A stretch of 64,000 nt of DNA, from assembly GCF_013248975.1 (NCBI RefSeq), contig NZ_JABRWH010000001.1, forward strand, positions 1,240,001-1,304,000. Direction: 5' to 3'. This DNA is from Neobacillus endophyticus (GTDB lineage: Bacteria > Bacillota > Bacilli > Bacillales > Cytobacillaceae). Both the position numbers and the translations under genes were made by a program. The notes under the pieces were generated by a model. That model was not told where the DNA came from and made no database searches. It worked only from the letters and a program-made list of their open reading frames with translations. Positions 16,202 through 25,946 of this stretch are shown in pieces; position 1 is the first letter of the stretch, and every line of letters starts with the position of its first letter.

Positions 16202-17425
16202 TCATTCCGCTATACTCTTAGGCACACTAGTCACTTTCTTCGAACTCTGAACAATTTGTGTAACGAAGGCCCAGAGGATAAAACCAATAATGAGAAAACC
16301 AAGAATCATGCAGACCACTCCTTCCCACCCGTATGCGGACCAAAACATTCCACCGAGCGTTCCTCCTACACTTGAACCAGTATAGTATAGAAATAGGTAT
16401 AACGACGAGGCTTGTGCTCTGTTTTTCATAGCACGTTGTCCGACCCAGCTGCTTGCAATCGAATGACTTCCAAAGAATCCGTAGGTAAACAATCCTAGTC
16501 CAACTATTTTCACGGGTAAATGAGCATCCAATGTCAAACAAACACCGATGAATGCCAGTAATAAGCAGATGAATAATGTCTTTTGCCTGCCGTGATGGTC
16601 TACCCATCTTCCTGTCCAGACAGAGCTGAACATTCCGATTATCATAATTAAGAAGATCCAACTTACGAATGTTTGGCTTAGGGAATAGGGTTTTCCAAGA
16701 AGTACATAGGTAATATAATTGAATATCGCCACATTACTCCCTAAAAGCAAAAATCCCATAATAAATAAGCAAACCAGCCCTGGATCTTTCAGATGGTCAA
16801 TTAATGATTTACCTAACTTCCCTAGTTCTAATTGACGAGCTTTGAAATTTTGTGATGGCGGCAAGCTATTCCAAAAAATAACGGTCGCAGCTAAACTGAT
16901 GATACCAATTCCTCCAATTGCCATATGCCAGCCAAAGTAATCGCTCACCATTCCTGAGAACACTCTGCCAAACACGGCGCCAATGGAATTGCCACAAATA
17001 TATAACCCCATTGCCGCCCCCAGGCTCTTGGGTTCTATCTCTTCTCCAAGATACGCCATGGCGATGGAGGGCAATCCTGCCAACGAAATGCCTTCAATCG
17101 TTCGTAACCCCAGCAGCAAATGGAAATTAGAACTGAATGCTGTAAGAATACAGAACACTGAAGAAGCCAGCATCGAAATGACCATGATTGGCTTGCGCCC
17201 CCATACTTCTGACAAAGAACCAAAAATCAGCATGCTGATGGCAAGAACCAAGGTTGTGATGGAAAGAGACAGGCTTGCTGCAGCAGGGTTAATATGGAAT
17301 TCTTTTGTGAATTCAGGCATTAAAGGTTGAACACAGTAAAGAATAGCAAATGTATTAAAACCGGCGGCAAAAAAAGCAAAGCTAGTTTTGCGAAATAACG
17401 GTGTACCTTGTTGAATGTATCTCAT
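16202..17425 (-). CDS. yybF: MFS transporter, YnfM/YybF-like efflux protein
   Basis: About 407 residues with 12 predicted membrane helices. It begins F-A-A-G-F-N-T-F-A-I-L-Y-C-V-Q-P-L-M-P, and the loop 2-3 motif is G-S-L-S-E-V-W-G-R-K-P-I-M. The start at 17425 is chosen because GGGGG lies just before it; earlier in-frame codons give an implausible cysteine-rich leader. It is divergent from a LysR gene, the same arrangement as yybF-yybE in B. subtilis. The exported compound is unknown. Confidence 0.82.
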   Translation of the reverse strand: MRYIQQGTPLFRKTSFAFFAAGFNTFAILYCVQPLMPEFTKEFHINPAAASLSLSITTLVLAISMLIFGSLSEVWGRKPIMVISMLASSVFCILTAFSSNFHLLLGLRTIEGISLAGLPSIAMAYLGEEIEPKSLGAAMGLYICGNSIGAVFGRVFSGMVSDYFGWHMAIGGIGIISLAATVIFWNSLPPSQNFKARQLELGKLGKSLIDHLKDPGLVCLFIMGFLLLGSNVAIFNYITYVLLGKPYSLSQTFVSWIFLIMIIGMFSSVWTGRWVDHHGRQKTLFICLLLAFIGVCLTLDAHLPVKIVGLGLFTYGFFGSHSIASSWVGQRAMKNRAQASSLYLFLYYTGSSVGGTLGGMFWSAYGWEGVVCMILGFLIIGFILWAFVTQIVQSSKKVTSVPKSIAE

Positions 17426-17625
17426 CACACAATCCCCCTGTTCGTGTAACTTCCAACATGTCGCATAACACATCATCCTTTTAAAAAATAGGTTCTGTTT
17501 GAGAAACATCCTTGTGCGTTTCTGATTTTTATAGTACCACCAATTATTTATGATGTATAATTCATTATATTAATAATTTTAATGCATTTATGTAATGAAT
17601 AAGCAAATGGAAAGTGGTGAAATAA

Positions 17626-18504
17626 ATGGAGTGGCAACAGTTTGAATATTTCCAAACTCTGGCAAGAATGCAGCACGTAACCCATGCTGCAGAAGCATTA
17701 TCCATCTCCCAGTCAGCCCTTAGCAGATCGATTGCCCGTTTTGAGGATGAAATAGGTGTACCTTTATTTGAACGTCAAGGCCGTTCCATACGATTAAATA
17801 AGTATGGCCGGCTCTTTTTAAAGCGTGTGGACACTATGATGAAGGAATTCTATGAAGGGAAACAAGAAATGCAAGATTTACTCGATCCAGAGCAGGGAGA
17901 AGTGTCGCTTGGATTTCTTCACACTTTAAGTACCAGCCAAATCCCTGATTTACTCGCCTCTTTTCGTTCCTGCTATCCTAAAATCAATTTTCGTCTTGGT
18001 CAAGGTCCCTCCCATAATCTGATTGATCAGCTGCAATTAGGAGAATTTGACCTTTGTCTCATTTCTCCTATAGGGATTAAATCACCCATTGTCTGGAGGC
18101 AGCTCTGGAATGAAGAGCTTTTCGTTATCGTTCCAAAGAACCATAAATTCGCTAAGCGTAAAAATATTGCCTTACAAGAAATTGCAGATGAGTCTTTTAT
18201 TCATTTAAAAGAAGGTTTTTCCCTTCGGATCACCATCGACCAATTGTTAAACGAAGCAGGAATTGCTCCAAAGATTACATTTGAAGGCGAAGAAGCGGAC
18301 ACCGTCGCCGCGTTGGTCGCTGCAGGCCTGGGGATCTCCATTCTCCCAAATTTAAAGGGGACGGATCAAAGTAAAATTTTACAAATACCTATCAAAAGTC
18401 CCCAGTGCCACCGGACAATTGGCATTGCTTGGGTGGAGGGAAGGTATCTATCCCCTGCCATTGAAAAATTCAAACAATTCATTTTGGATCATTCCTACGA
18501 ATAA
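17626..18504 (+). CDS. yybE: LysR-family regulator (YybE-like)
   Basis: 292 residues. The N-terminal helix-turn-helix M-E-W-Q-Q-F-E-Y-F-Q-T-L-A-x-x-x-H-V-T-H-A-A-E-A-L-S-I-S-Q-S-A-L-S-R-S-I is followed by a periplasmic-binding-like effector domain. Divergent orientation over about 200 bp to the MFS gene indicates that it controls that gene, as is usual for LysR pairs. A terminator stem with T-run follows at 18619-18663. Confidence 0.88.
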   Translation: MEWQQFEYFQTLARMQHVTHAAEALSISQSALSRSIARFEDEIGVPLFERQGRSIRLNKYGRLFLKRVDTMMKEFYEGKQEMQDLLDPEQGEVSLGFLHTLSTSQIPDLLASFRSCYPKINFRLGQGPSHNLIDQLQLGEFDLCLISPIGIKSPIVWRQLWNEELFVIVPKNHKFAKRKNIALQEIADESFIHLKEGFSLRITIDQLLNEAGIAPKITFEGEEADTVAALVAAGLGISILPNLKGTDQSKILQIPIKSPQCHRTIGIAWVEGRYLSPAIEKFKQFILDHSYE

Positions 18505-18577
18505 TAGGATGGTTTAATATAATTTTAATGAACCATTTGGCATTGATTTGAGGATAGAAAAAAATGCCCCACTTGTT

Positions 18578-19058
18578 TAACAGGTTCTGTTTTCGAGTAC
18601 AAGTTTTTAAAAACCATTAAAAAAGGAGCATCAAATCGTATCTGATTTGGATCCCCCTTTTTTATTGATATATAGGTGTTTTTCTAAAAAATAACGAGTT
18701 AGTAATTGTACGGAGGTTTCTGTACCATTAACTCCAGCATCTAGGTCACGAGGGTCCGCACTTATTGTTGGGGGATCAGGTAAAGCACTCCAATCTAATT
18801 AATAGACGGAAAAATTTCGCTTAATTAGTAATTATTAATAATAAGGGCTTAAATAGACGGAGAGATTCCGCTTATTGACTAAAAAAACGCGAAAATGGAG
18901 GATTTTCCTTAGTTTAATCGGAAAACCTCCCCTTTTATCCCCCCGAAACGTGCTCTATTTTGCATCTAACCGGAACTTCTCCGCTTATTTTTACGGTGTT
19001 TTTTATGCGAATATTTCAAAACTATTTTAAATTTTGTACTTCAAAACAGAACCTGTTA
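18578..19058. mobile_element. IR-bounded non-coding element (possible MITE) carrying hairpin repeats
   Basis: A 25-bp arm at 18578-18602, beginning TAACAGGTTCTGTTTT, recurs in reverse complement at 19034-19058 with two mismatches. Between them are a terminator hairpin and several TAGACGG...TCCGCTTATT-type repeats, but no gene. Long terminal inverted repeats around non-coding DNA suggest a miniature element. No target-site duplication is clear. The stretch 18505-19127 otherwise contains no coding frame. Confidence 0.4.
18619..18663 (+). terminator. Terminator downstream of the LysR gene
   Basis: AAAAAAGGAG...CAAATC / GATTTG...CCCTTTTTT forms a long stem. It ends in T residues and lies inside the IR-bounded element. 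Confidence 0.7.
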
Positions 19059-19127
19059 CCAATAGATAACCTTTTTGTGTCTATCTATTGAGGCCCGTTT
19101 ATCTAGACTCATTGTTTTTTATTTAGC

Positions 19128-19991
19128 TTATGAAATTGCTTGAACCATTTGAGACAGTGCTTCTTTGATTGGCGTAACTGGACGGCCAAGAACTTTCTCA
19201 AAATCATTGCTTTCTACTTCTAATGAACCATTTCGAATGCTATCTTGAATTCCAACGACGATCGGAATGACGAAATCCGGCAAGCCGAACCCCTTCATTA
19301 TTTCTGCATATTTCTCGTCACCAACTTGCTGCACAGGTATTTCTTTCCCTAATACAGCACCAAGAGCAGATGCTAATTCTTCTTGAGTTAAAAGAGGCCC
19401 AGAAAGCTCATAAACGGTATTTTCGTGACCGTTGCCTGTCAGAACCGCTGCTGCTGCGTCTGCGTAATCTTGTTGCAGTGCCCAGCCAACTTTCCCAACC
19501 CCAGCTGAAGTTACCCAAGGAGCACCTGCCATGGCACCCTGAATGCTTCCTATTTCGTTTTCTAAATACCAATTATTGCGCAAGAATGAATACGGAATAT
19601 CCGTCTTTATGATGGCCGCTTCAGCCGCAACATGTGGCGGCGCCATTAAATTGGTGCTGTCTGTTGCATTTGCTAAGCTTGTGTAAGCAATAAATTTTAC
19701 TCCTGCACGTTCCGCCGCTTGGACAGCATTGGTATGTTGAATAATTCTTGTTTCGTTGTCACCATCCGCCGAAATAATTAATAAGCGATCAATCCCTGCA
19801 AAGGCCTTATCTAATGTTTCTGGATGATCAAAATCTCCTTGACGAACTTCTACCCCGCGGGAACGAAGCCCTTCCGCTTTCTCTGGATGACGAACACTTA
19901 CTGCGAGTTGACTTGCCGGTATCGTTTTTAGTAATGATTCAACAACCTTTGTACCCAACTTCCCAGTTGCTCCAGTCACTAATATTTTCAT
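19128..19991 (-). CDS. NmrA-like NAD(P)-dependent quinone oxidoreductase (QorB/YtfG type)
   Basis: 287 residues. It has the NAD(P) motif M-K-I-L-V-T-G-A-T-G-K-L-G (G-x-x-G-x-x-G), then V-R-H-P-E-K-A, L-L-I-I-S and F-I-A-Y-T-S-L. It ends with the substrate-lid region S-N-D-F-E-K-V-L-G-R-P-V-T-P of atypical SDR proteins. The family reduces quinones or acts as a redox sensor. It is divergent from the Rrf2 regulator across a region holding palindromes (20017-20139), so Rrf2 control is likely. Confidence 0.88.
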   Translation of the reverse strand: MKILVTGATGKLGTKVVESLLKTIPASQLAVSVRHPEKAEGLRSRGVEVRQGDFDHPETLDKAFAGIDRLLIISADGDNETRIIQHTNAVQAAERAGVKFIAYTSLANATDSTNLMAPPHVAAEAAIIKTDIPYSFLRNNWYLENEIGSIQGAMAGAPWVTSAGVGKVGWALQQDYADAAAAVLTGNGHENTVYELSGPLLTQEELASALGAVLGKEIPVQQVGDEKYAEIMKGFGLPDFVIPIVVGIQDSIRNGSLEVESNDFEKVLGRPVTPIKEALSQMVQAIS

Positions 19992-20016
19992 TTATATTCC
20001 CCCTGCCTTAGTTTAT

Positions 20017-20139
20017 CTAAATTAAATTGATTACATGTACTCATTCTAGTTACATGTAACCGATTTGTCAACAGGTTAAATTTCTTTTATATATTTTGTT
20101 GTAATTTGCTATAATAAACTTGTAATCAATTTAATTACA
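20017..20139. promoter_or_regulatory. Divergent control region with Rrf2-type palindromes
   Basis: TGTAATCAATTTAATTACA (20121-20139) is a 19-bp near-palindrome. The same first 16 bases occur on the minus strand at 20020-20035 before the quinone oxidoreductase gene. GTTACATGTAAC at 20049-20060 is a separate perfect palindrome. The 19-mer recurs with one mismatch at 53642-53660. Confidence 0.65.
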
Positions 20140-20180
20140 CAATAAATTTAATGAGATAGAAAATAGGATGGTGACTGCAG

Positions 20181-20618
20181 ATGTCTATCAGTAGCAGATT
20201 TGCTGTAGGAATTCACATATTATCTTTAATAGAATTTAATAAAGAAGGAACAAGCTCGTCCGAATATTTAGCGTCAAGTGTTAACACGAACCCAGCTGTC
20301 ATAAGGAAAATTATGGGGATGCTTAAAAAGTCAGGTTTAATAGAAGTACATCCTGGTATTGCAGGTGCTAAGCTGGCAAAGACATTAACTGATATTACAC
20401 TGTTGGACGTATATAAGGCCGTGAATGTTGTACAAGAAAATGAATTGTTCAGCGTACATGACAATCCCAATCCTCGATGTCCAGTTGGGAAAAACATTCA
20501 AAATACGATAGAACCGCTTTTTGCAGCTGCTCAATTAGCCATGGAAAAAGTTTTAGGGAATGTAACTCTAGAGGATGTTGTGAAGGATATTACCACTAAA
20601 GAGAATCAAAACTGTTAA
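20181..20618 (+). CDS. Rrf2-family transcriptional regulator (YwnA-like)
   Basis: 145 residues. Rrf2 signatures include S-S-R-F-A-V-G-I-H-I-L-S-L-I at the start, S-S-E-Y-L-A-S-S-V-N-T-N-P-A-V-I-R-K-I-M-G-M-L-K-K-S-G-L-I in the helix-turn-helix, and C-P-V-G-K-N-I near residue 104. The three-Cys cluster of IscR-type members is absent, so an iron-sulfur cluster is unlikely. The single conserved Cys and a C-terminal Cys could sense thiol stress, as in HypR-like proteins (inference). Divergent from the quinone oxidoreductase gene. Confidence 0.88.
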   Translation: MSISSRFAVGIHILSLIEFNKEGTSSSEYLASSVNTNPAVIRKIMGMLKKSGLIEVHPGIAGAKLAKTLTDITLLDVYKAVNVVQENELFSVHDNPNPRCPVGKNIQNTIEPLFAAAQLAMEKVLGNVTLEDVVKDITTKENQNC

Positions 20619-20648
20619 GAAAGACATTCTACGGGGATGTCTTTTTTC
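20619..20648 (+). terminator. Terminator of the Rrf2 gene
   Basis: AAGACAT / ATGTCTT stem followed by T residues directly after the stop codon. Confidence 0.85.
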
Positions 20649-20753
20649 GTTTTTAACCTTCTGCAATGATAAAAACTACAATGCAAGCCGCCCCCTCTTC
20701 AACTCTTGCTCCATTACTTTAAGCCAAACGGAGCCTTTAGTTAGTAAAGGTCA

Positions 20754-20780
20754 TAAAAAAAGGACTGCCGAAGCAGTCTG
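20754..20780 (-). terminator. Terminator of the DUF1259 gene
   Basis: On the minus strand AGACTGC / GCAGTCC with a TTCG loop is followed by seven T residues. Confidence 0.85.
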
Positions 20781-20802
20781 TGCGGCGGAACTATACCAAT
20801 GG

Positions 20803-21186
20803 TTAGCTCCTTAAAGATCTTCTTACTTTCCTCGCAAAAGCTAATGGTTCATCAACAGATTCGATATTAACGTAAATCAGATTCGGATCATCAAAAAACC
20901 ACTCATTGTGTACGGATGATACGATTATTCCCTGTTTAAGAATGGCAGCCACGAAATTCTCAACTTCATTTTGCAAGAGTGCTACCCTGCCTAGGCACAA
21001 TGCTCGTCCAGTTTGAGGATCTCTTGATTCAAATGAGAAAGAAGAGGTTACTCTGAACCGTTTTCCTAAAATAGTTGCATTTATTTCAGATCGATTTATA
21101 GTTGCTACGCATTTTCCACCCGCAAATCCTTCTTGCCCTCCGATAATTCTAGCAAACTCACGACAAATTAATTCGTCATTAGACAC
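20803..21186 (-). CDS. DUF1259 (LppY/LpqO-like) protein
   Basis: 127 residues matching the DUF1259 domain: F-A-R-I-I-G-G near the start, C-V-A-T-I-N-R near residue 26, the L-L-Q-N-E-V-E-N-F-V-A-A-I-L-K-Q-G-I block and S-S-V-H-N-E-W. No signal peptide is present, so it is cytosolic, unlike mycobacterial lipoprotein members. Function unknown. Single gene with its own terminator. Confidence 0.8.
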   Translation of the reverse strand: MSNDELICREFARIIGGQEGFAGGKCVATINRSEINATILGKRFRVTSSFSFESRDPQTGRALCLGRVALLQNEVENFVAAILKQGIIVSSVHNEWFFDDPNLIYVNIESVDEPLAFARKVRRSLRS

Positions 21187-21289
21187 AGCTATTCATCTCC
21201 TCCTAAGTATTACTAGGATATGAATAAATGAATGGCTCGGAAACGGACATGCATCTATTTTTGGAGAATATTCCCCTACTTTAAATGAA

Positions 21290-22174
21290 TCAGCTATTTT
21301 TATGTTTCTTGTATGTTAATGGTGTCATGTTCATCACTTTTCGAAACTTATCTATAAAATAGCTTGTGCTATTAAACCCTACTTGATAGGCAACCTCGGT
21401 GACATTGGATTCTGCTTGTTGCAGTAAGATGAGGCTTTTTTGAATTCGATAATCGCTTACGTAATTCAAGGGCGTTTTCTTTAAAATTCGTTTGAAATAT
21501 CTACAACATTCAGAACGGCTCAATTGACCAGCACTTGCAATATCGTCTAAAAGGATTTTCTCAGCATAATGCGTGTGGATCCAATTTAACATTTGCTTCA
21601 TTCGACGACTCTTTAACATTTCCACCTGTTCGTACTCTAATGGAAAACCATTTATCATTAAGTTTTTCCAAATTAGCGTTAACTCGACAGTGATATCCAT
21701 TTCATAGTATGGAGGCTTATGTCGTATCAATTGATTGATTTTCACAATTGCATCTAATATGTTTTTCCCCCAAAGCTGCTTTGAATCCAAGTGTAAGTAT
21801 GGTAAATTAGTCGCTTGAATCAAGGGATTTACATAGGCTGTGTACAGTTCTTGTGATACAACAAACGGTGGCGCAACATTTAAACAAATATAGACACAGC
21901 CTGTGTTGTTCTGATCTTCCACCATATGAAGACAGCCACTATTTATAAATAGCCCCTCTCCTTCTTGAATAGTAAGTTTTTCATCATTTATTTGAAAGAG
22001 GGCTTCTCCTTTAACAATTAGAACAAATTGAAATTCATCATGCCAGTGAAGTGGTATATATCCATTTATATTTTGCTTAATCGTGGTTTCATAACAGGCC
22101 ATCGGCAATGCTACTGTACGATGTTCTGTTAATTCTTTTAAATTGCGGTCAATGACAAAGTCTTTTATTTGCAT
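21290..22174 (-). CDS. AraC-family regulator with cupin sensor domain
   Basis: 294 residues. The N-terminal cupin includes I-P-L-H-W-H-D-E-F-Q-F-V and a G-E-G-L-F-I-N-S-G-x-x-H turn. The C-terminal double helix-turn-helix has L-S-R-S-E-C-C-R-Y-F-K-R and V-A-Y-Q-V-G-F-N-S-T-S-Y-F-I-D-K-F-R-K. It is divergent from an EamA transporter with 119 bp between starts, so it probably activates that transporter in response to a small ligand bound by the cupin. Confidence 0.9.
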   Translation of the reverse strand: MQIKDFVIDRNLKELTEHRTVALPMACYETTIKQNINGYIPLHWHDEFQFVLIVKGEALFQINDEKLTIQEGEGLFINSGCLHMVEDQNNTGCVYICLNVAPPFVVSQELYTAYVNPLIQATNLPYLHLDSKQLWGKNILDAIVKINQLIRHKPPYYEMDITVELTLIWKNLMINGFPLEYEQVEMLKSRRMKQMLNWIHTHYAEKILLDDIASAGQLSRSECCRYFKRILKKTPLNYVSDYRIQKSLILLQQAESNVTEVAYQVGFNSTSYFIDKFRKVMNMTPLTYKKHKNS

Positions 22175-22293
22175 ATCGCCACCTCAATATATTTATATTT
22201 TTTCATTTGATTTAAGTATTATTTTAGGAAAAATCCTCTTATTATTACAAATATCATAATACTATTTTTATATTTAGAGGTGGAGAATCAACC

Positions 22294-23238
22294 ATGAAAA
22301 GAAGAAAAGGATTATTTCTTGTTATGACAGGAGCGACGTTTTGGGGTATTGGCGGCACCGTTTCTAAAAAGCTTTTTCAACAATACGCTCTAGATGTTAA
22401 TTGGCTAGTAACGACCCGATTACTCATAGCAGGCTTATTACTCTTATCCGTTCAATTTTTCGTAAAAGACCGTTCGCAAATACTAGGGGTCTGGAAAAAT
22501 AGAAAAGCTGCATTTCAACTATTGATCTTTGGATTAATCGGTATGCTTGGGGTTCAATATACCTACATGGCATCCATTAATAATGGAAATGCTGCGGTAG
22601 CAACGCTACTACAATATTTAGCACCTATCATGATTATGGTTTACTTCATTTTGAGCAAACAATCTGTACTGACAAGAAAAGATTTGTTAATGGCTTCGCT
22701 TGCTTTCATTGGCTGCTTTTTCTTATTAACCAATGGTTCTTTCTCTCAACTATCTGTGCCGCCACTCGCCATCTTTTGGGGGATATTCTCTGGTCTTACG
22801 GCCGCATTTTATACGTTATATGCCGTTCCTTTACTGAAAAATTACGACTCACTTGTCATTGTTGGCTGGGCTATGATGATCGGTGGTGTTGCCTTAAGTT
22901 TTGTCCATCCGCCTTGGCAAATGGACTTTAAAAGCTTAACGCCAGAAACTTACTTATATTTAATCTTCGTGATCATTCTTGGTACTATGATAGCCTTTTG
23001 GTTCTATATCGAAAGTTTACAAAGTCTGTCGCCAAAAGAATCGAGCCTTCTGGGAAGCCTCGAGCCACTGTCTGCTGTTCTATCAACGGTCTTTTGGTTA
23101 AAAGAATCCTTTGGAATTTTTCAATGGATGGGTACAGCTTGTATCATTGTCATGGTTTTATTATTGGCATTGAATAAAGATCCCTCTACAAAGATGAATC
23201 AACTTTCTAAAAATGAAAAGCCCCTCGGAATTAGCTAA
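22294..23238 (+). CDS. EamA/DMT-family transporter (YicL-like)
   Basis: 314 residues with ten predicted membrane helices forming two EamA repeats. The start is [22 protein letters not shown], and the second repeat ends with [17 protein letters not shown]. Members export amino acids or related metabolites. A GAGGTGGAG ribosome binding site precedes it. Likely controlled by the divergent AraC protein. Confidence 0.88.
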   Translation: MKRRKGLFLVMTGATFWGIGGTVSKKLFQQYALDVNWLVTTRLLIAGLLLLSVQFFVKDRSQILGVWKNRKAAFQLLIFGLIGMLGVQYTYMASINNGNAAVATLLQYLAPIMIMVYFILSKQSVLTRKDLLMASLAFIGCFFLLTNGSFSQLSVPPLAIFWGIFSGLTAAFYTLYAVPLLKNYDSLVIVGWAMMIGGVALSFVHPPWQMDFKSLTPETYLYLIFVIILGTMIAFWFYIESLQSLSPKESSLLGSLEPLSAVLSTVFWLKESFGIFQWMGTACIIVMVLLLALNKDPSTKMNQLSKNEKPLGIS

Positions 23239-23398
23239 AAAAGGGTTCCAACGGCGAAGTTCAAGTCATTTTACCCGAACCAAATTTTCATACTAGAAAT
23301 CAAGAGAGCCGTCTCTCCCCTCCAGTCCATTTGATATTTAGGGTCCAAACGGTGTTATTGACCATCAAATTAAATGTTCAGAAAAGTCACTTTTTATA

Positions 23399-23427
23399 TT
23401 GACACAGCCCTATATAATTTTTATAAT
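23399..23427 (+). promoter_or_regulatory. Consensus sigma-A promoter of the leuA T-box transcript
   Basis: TTGACA (23399-23404), a 17-bp spacer and TATAAT (23422-23427). Transcription would start near 23434, just before the T-box leader. Confidence 0.85.
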
Positions 23428-23460
23428 TACCATAAATTACATATTCAAATGTGTTGATTA

Positions 23461-23697
23461 GGAATAGTAGAAGTGTTGAGACCTATTAGAGAACCGCTGG
23501 TTGGTGCAAAGCGGCAGGTCGAGACCTTTGAACTCACCTATGAACAGTTGCCTGACAATGTAGGGTAAACCGTGCTTCCGCCGTTATATGGATAGATGGT
23601 AATGGCCATCGAATGAGATCATTTTCAACATTTGAAATGAATTAGAGTGGTACCGCGGGCTAATCCTCGTCTCTATTGCAGAGACGGGGTTTTTTGT
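23461..23697 (+). ncRNA. T-box riboswitch, leucine-specific
   Basis: The leader contains the conserved T-box AGAGTGGTACCGCGG (23645-23659) followed by an intrinsic terminator (CCTCGTCTCT / AGAGACGGGG, then T6). Stem I carries the typical GAACTC specifier context, with CTC (Leu) at 23533-23535 followed by A, and a GGTTGGTG...AAAGC distal loop. Uncharged leucine tRNA would stabilise the antiterminator and allow leuA transcription. Specifier assignment is by context and agrees with the downstream gene. Confidence 0.92.
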
Positions 23698-23750
23698 TGT
23701 TTAAATTCTGGGTCTCATCTGCCCGAAACAAATGGAGGAGGAATGATTAA

Positions 23751-25316
23751 ATGAAAAGAAACATCATTGTGCTTGACACTACATTACGTGACGGGGAACA
23801 AGTTCCAGGTGCAAAATTGAATGTGAATCAAAAGATTGAGTTTGCCCGACAGTTGGAGCGCCTCCATGTAGACATTATTGAAGCAGGTTTTCCCGCATCT
23901 TCAAAAGGAGACTTTCAGGCTGTTCAGGAAATCTCCCGCTCAGTTGGCGATCATATATCCATAACAGCTTTAGCAAGAGCAGTGAAGGCGGATATCGATG
24001 CCGTATATGAAAGTATCCGAATCGCACAAGATCCGTTCATTCACATTGTATTGGGCTCCTCGAACATCCATGTAGAGAAAAAGTTTAACCGCTCTAAAGA
24101 TGCCGTCCTGCAAATGGGTGTCGATGCAGTCAAGTATGCCAAAACGCTGTTGCCGCATGTCCAGTATTCCACAGAGGATGCATCCAGATCCGATTTTGAT
24201 TATCTATGGAAAACCATAGAAGCCGTGGTGAAAGCCGGAGCTACCATTATCAATATCCCTGATACAGTGGGATATGCTGAACCGGGGGAGTTCGGTGATT
24301 TAATCCGAAGAATTAACTATCGCTTAAAGAACATAAATGACAATGTCATTCTCAGCGTTCACTGCCATAATGACCTAGGTCTGGCCACTGCTAATACGCT
24401 CAGTGCCATCAAGAATGGGGCGGATAAAATAGAATGCACGATTAATGGACTGGGGGAACGCGCAGGAAACACCTCCCTCGAGGAAGTGGTTATGGCTCTA
24501 AAAGTAAGAGAAGATGTATATCAATGTATGACGAATATAAAAACAACCGAGCTTCTTAATACGTCCAAACTCCTAACCCATTTGACAGGACTGGATGTAC
24601 AGGTAAATAAAGCCATCACCGGTGAAAATGCCTTCGCTCACTCTTCTGGTATTCACCAGGACGGCTTGCTGAAAGATAAACAAGTATATGAAATCATGTC
24701 TCCCGAGGAAGTGGGAGCAGATAGCATGGAGCTGATCTTAACTGCCCGTTCCGGCAGGCATGCCTTTAAGAATGCTGTTGAAAGGATGGGCTTCAGCTTG
24801 AACGATGACGCTGAGTTTGAACAGTTGTTCCAGAAATTCCTGGAATTAGCCGACTTAAAGAAAGAAGTGTATGATCATGATGTCTTCTACTTAGTCACCG
24901 GTTATCGTGAACATTCTACAAGCCAAAACCAGCTGTATGAATTGTTGTCATTCCAAGTTGTTACGAATGATCTTTATCCTACTGCAGCCGCAAAATTAAG
25001 AATGGGAGACGAGATCATTAAGGGAAGCGCCGTTGGTGATGGACCGATTGATGCCCTTTACAGTGTAATCAAAACATTGACCAAACTTGACGTTCATTTG
25101 CAGCATTACAAAATTAATAGCATATCCAGAGGGAAAGAAGCTGTGGGCCGAGTGAATATTAAAATTGAATATAAAGGGAAAACCTACTCCGGCCGAGCCA
25201 TGGATACTGATATTATTAAAGCGAGTGCTCTGGCATTTTTGAACGGCATAAACGCTGCGTTATTGGATGCAGTGTACAACGAAGAGCAGCGCAAAGAGGA
25301 AATCCGCTTAAATTAA
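23751..25316 (+). CDS. leuA: 2-isopropylmalate synthase
   Basis: 521 residues, normal for full-length LeuA. The TIM barrel has [10 protein letters not shown] at residues 8-17, the metal-site [11 protein letters not shown] near residue 205 and [11 protein letters not shown]. The C-terminal third is the leucine-feedback LeuA dimer domain with D-G-P-I-D-A-L. It condenses acetyl-CoA with 2-ketoisovalerate, the first step of leucine synthesis. No leuBCD or ilv genes follow. Controlled by the leucine T-box; the ribosome binding site is GGAGGAGG. A shorter paralogue lies at 46.6 kb. Confidence 0.95.
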   Translation: MKRNIIVLDTTLRDGEQVPGAKLNVNQKIEFARQLERLHVDIIEAGFPASSKGDFQAVQEISRSVGDHISITALARAVKADIDAVYESIRIAQDPFIHIVLGSSNIHVEKKFNRSKDAVLQMGVDAVKYAKTLLPHVQYSTEDASRSDFDYLWKTIEAVVKAGATIINIPDTVGYAEPGEFGDLIRRINYRLKNINDNVILSVHCHNDLGLATANTLSAIKNGADKIECTINGLGERAGNTSLEEVVMALKVREDVYQCMTNIKTTELLNTSKLLTHLTGLDVQVNKAITGENAFAHSSGIHQDGLLKDKQVYEIMSPEEVGADSMELILTARSGRHAFKNAVERMGFSLNDDAEFEQLFQKFLELADLKKEVYDHDVFYLVTGYREHSTSQNQLYELLSFQVVTNDLYPTAAAKLRMGDEIIKGSAVGDGPIDALYSVIKTLTKLDVHLQHYKINSISRGKEAVGRVNIKIEYKGKTYSGRAMDTDIIKASALAFLNGINAALLDAVYNEEQRKEEIRLN

Positions 25317-25319
25317 AAA

Positions 25320-25357
25320 ATAAAGGCTATTGGTCAAGGTTATGACCAATAGCCTTT
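25320..25357. terminator. Terminator between leuA and the CBO0543 gene
   Basis: A perfect stem AAAGGCTATTGGTCA / TGACCAATAGCCTTT. The T-run is on the minus-strand side, so it best serves the minus-strand gene but can fold in both transcripts. Confidence 0.82.
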
Positions 25358-25405
25358 CCGCCTCCTATTACTATTCGGATTGTTTTGCTTCCTATTTGCA
25401 AAATC

Positions 25406-25891
25406 TTATTTATTCTTTTTTCCGTTTAGTAGATCATCTTCCACCTGACAGATCCATCTGTAATACCCTATTAGGATTAGCAAAAGCATAGGATTGATCA
25501 TGGCTGAATACCACCATTTCCACCATCCATAATGAAAGTATCCCCATGGTTCAGGAAGCATGGTAATGAACTCATACGTTACTGTACCTATATCCCAGCA
25601 AATAAAGTACAAAATTTGTTTAAGCAACGCACTATTAAAAGGGAACCAGTTTAAAAACATCATGTTAACGGGGGGGACGATTGCAAAATGTGCCGGAACT
25701 GCTTGCCAATCTACATCTTTTGTAAAGTACCAATAACCCTGGTATTTATAGTCAACAAAAAGATCAAATGAATCTTGGAATACAGTTGTAAAAGCCCAAA
25801 TATGAATAATTTGGTTTTTCGATAACCTCTTATTAGTTCTAAAAGCAACGAAATTAAGAATTATAATTGCAATAATAAGACCTGCCATCAT
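25406..25891 (-). CDS. CBO0543-family membrane protein (copy 1)
   Basis: 161 residues with four to five membrane helices and many aromatic residues (D-x-x-x-D-Y-K-Y-Q-G-Y-W-Y-F, P-W-G-Y-F-H-Y-G-W-W-K-W-W). This matches the CBO0543 family of uncharacterised Firmicutes membrane proteins. Two further members are at 29784-30296 and 31481-32041. Third gene of a minus-strand run behind the FAD oxidase and a membrane protein. Function unknown. Confidence 0.7.
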   Translation of the reverse strand: MMAGLIIAIIILNFVAFRTNKRLSKNQIIHIWAFTTVFQDSFDLFVDYKYQGYWYFTKDVDWQAVPAHFAIVPPVNMMFLNWFPFNSALLKQILYFICWDIGTVTYEFITMLPEPWGYFHYGWWKWWYSAMINPMLLLILIGYYRWICQVEDDLLNGKKNK

Positions 25892-25946
25892 TTATTCCTT
25901 TTTATTACTACCCTTCCCTCTTCGAAACACTTTCATTCAAATCATG

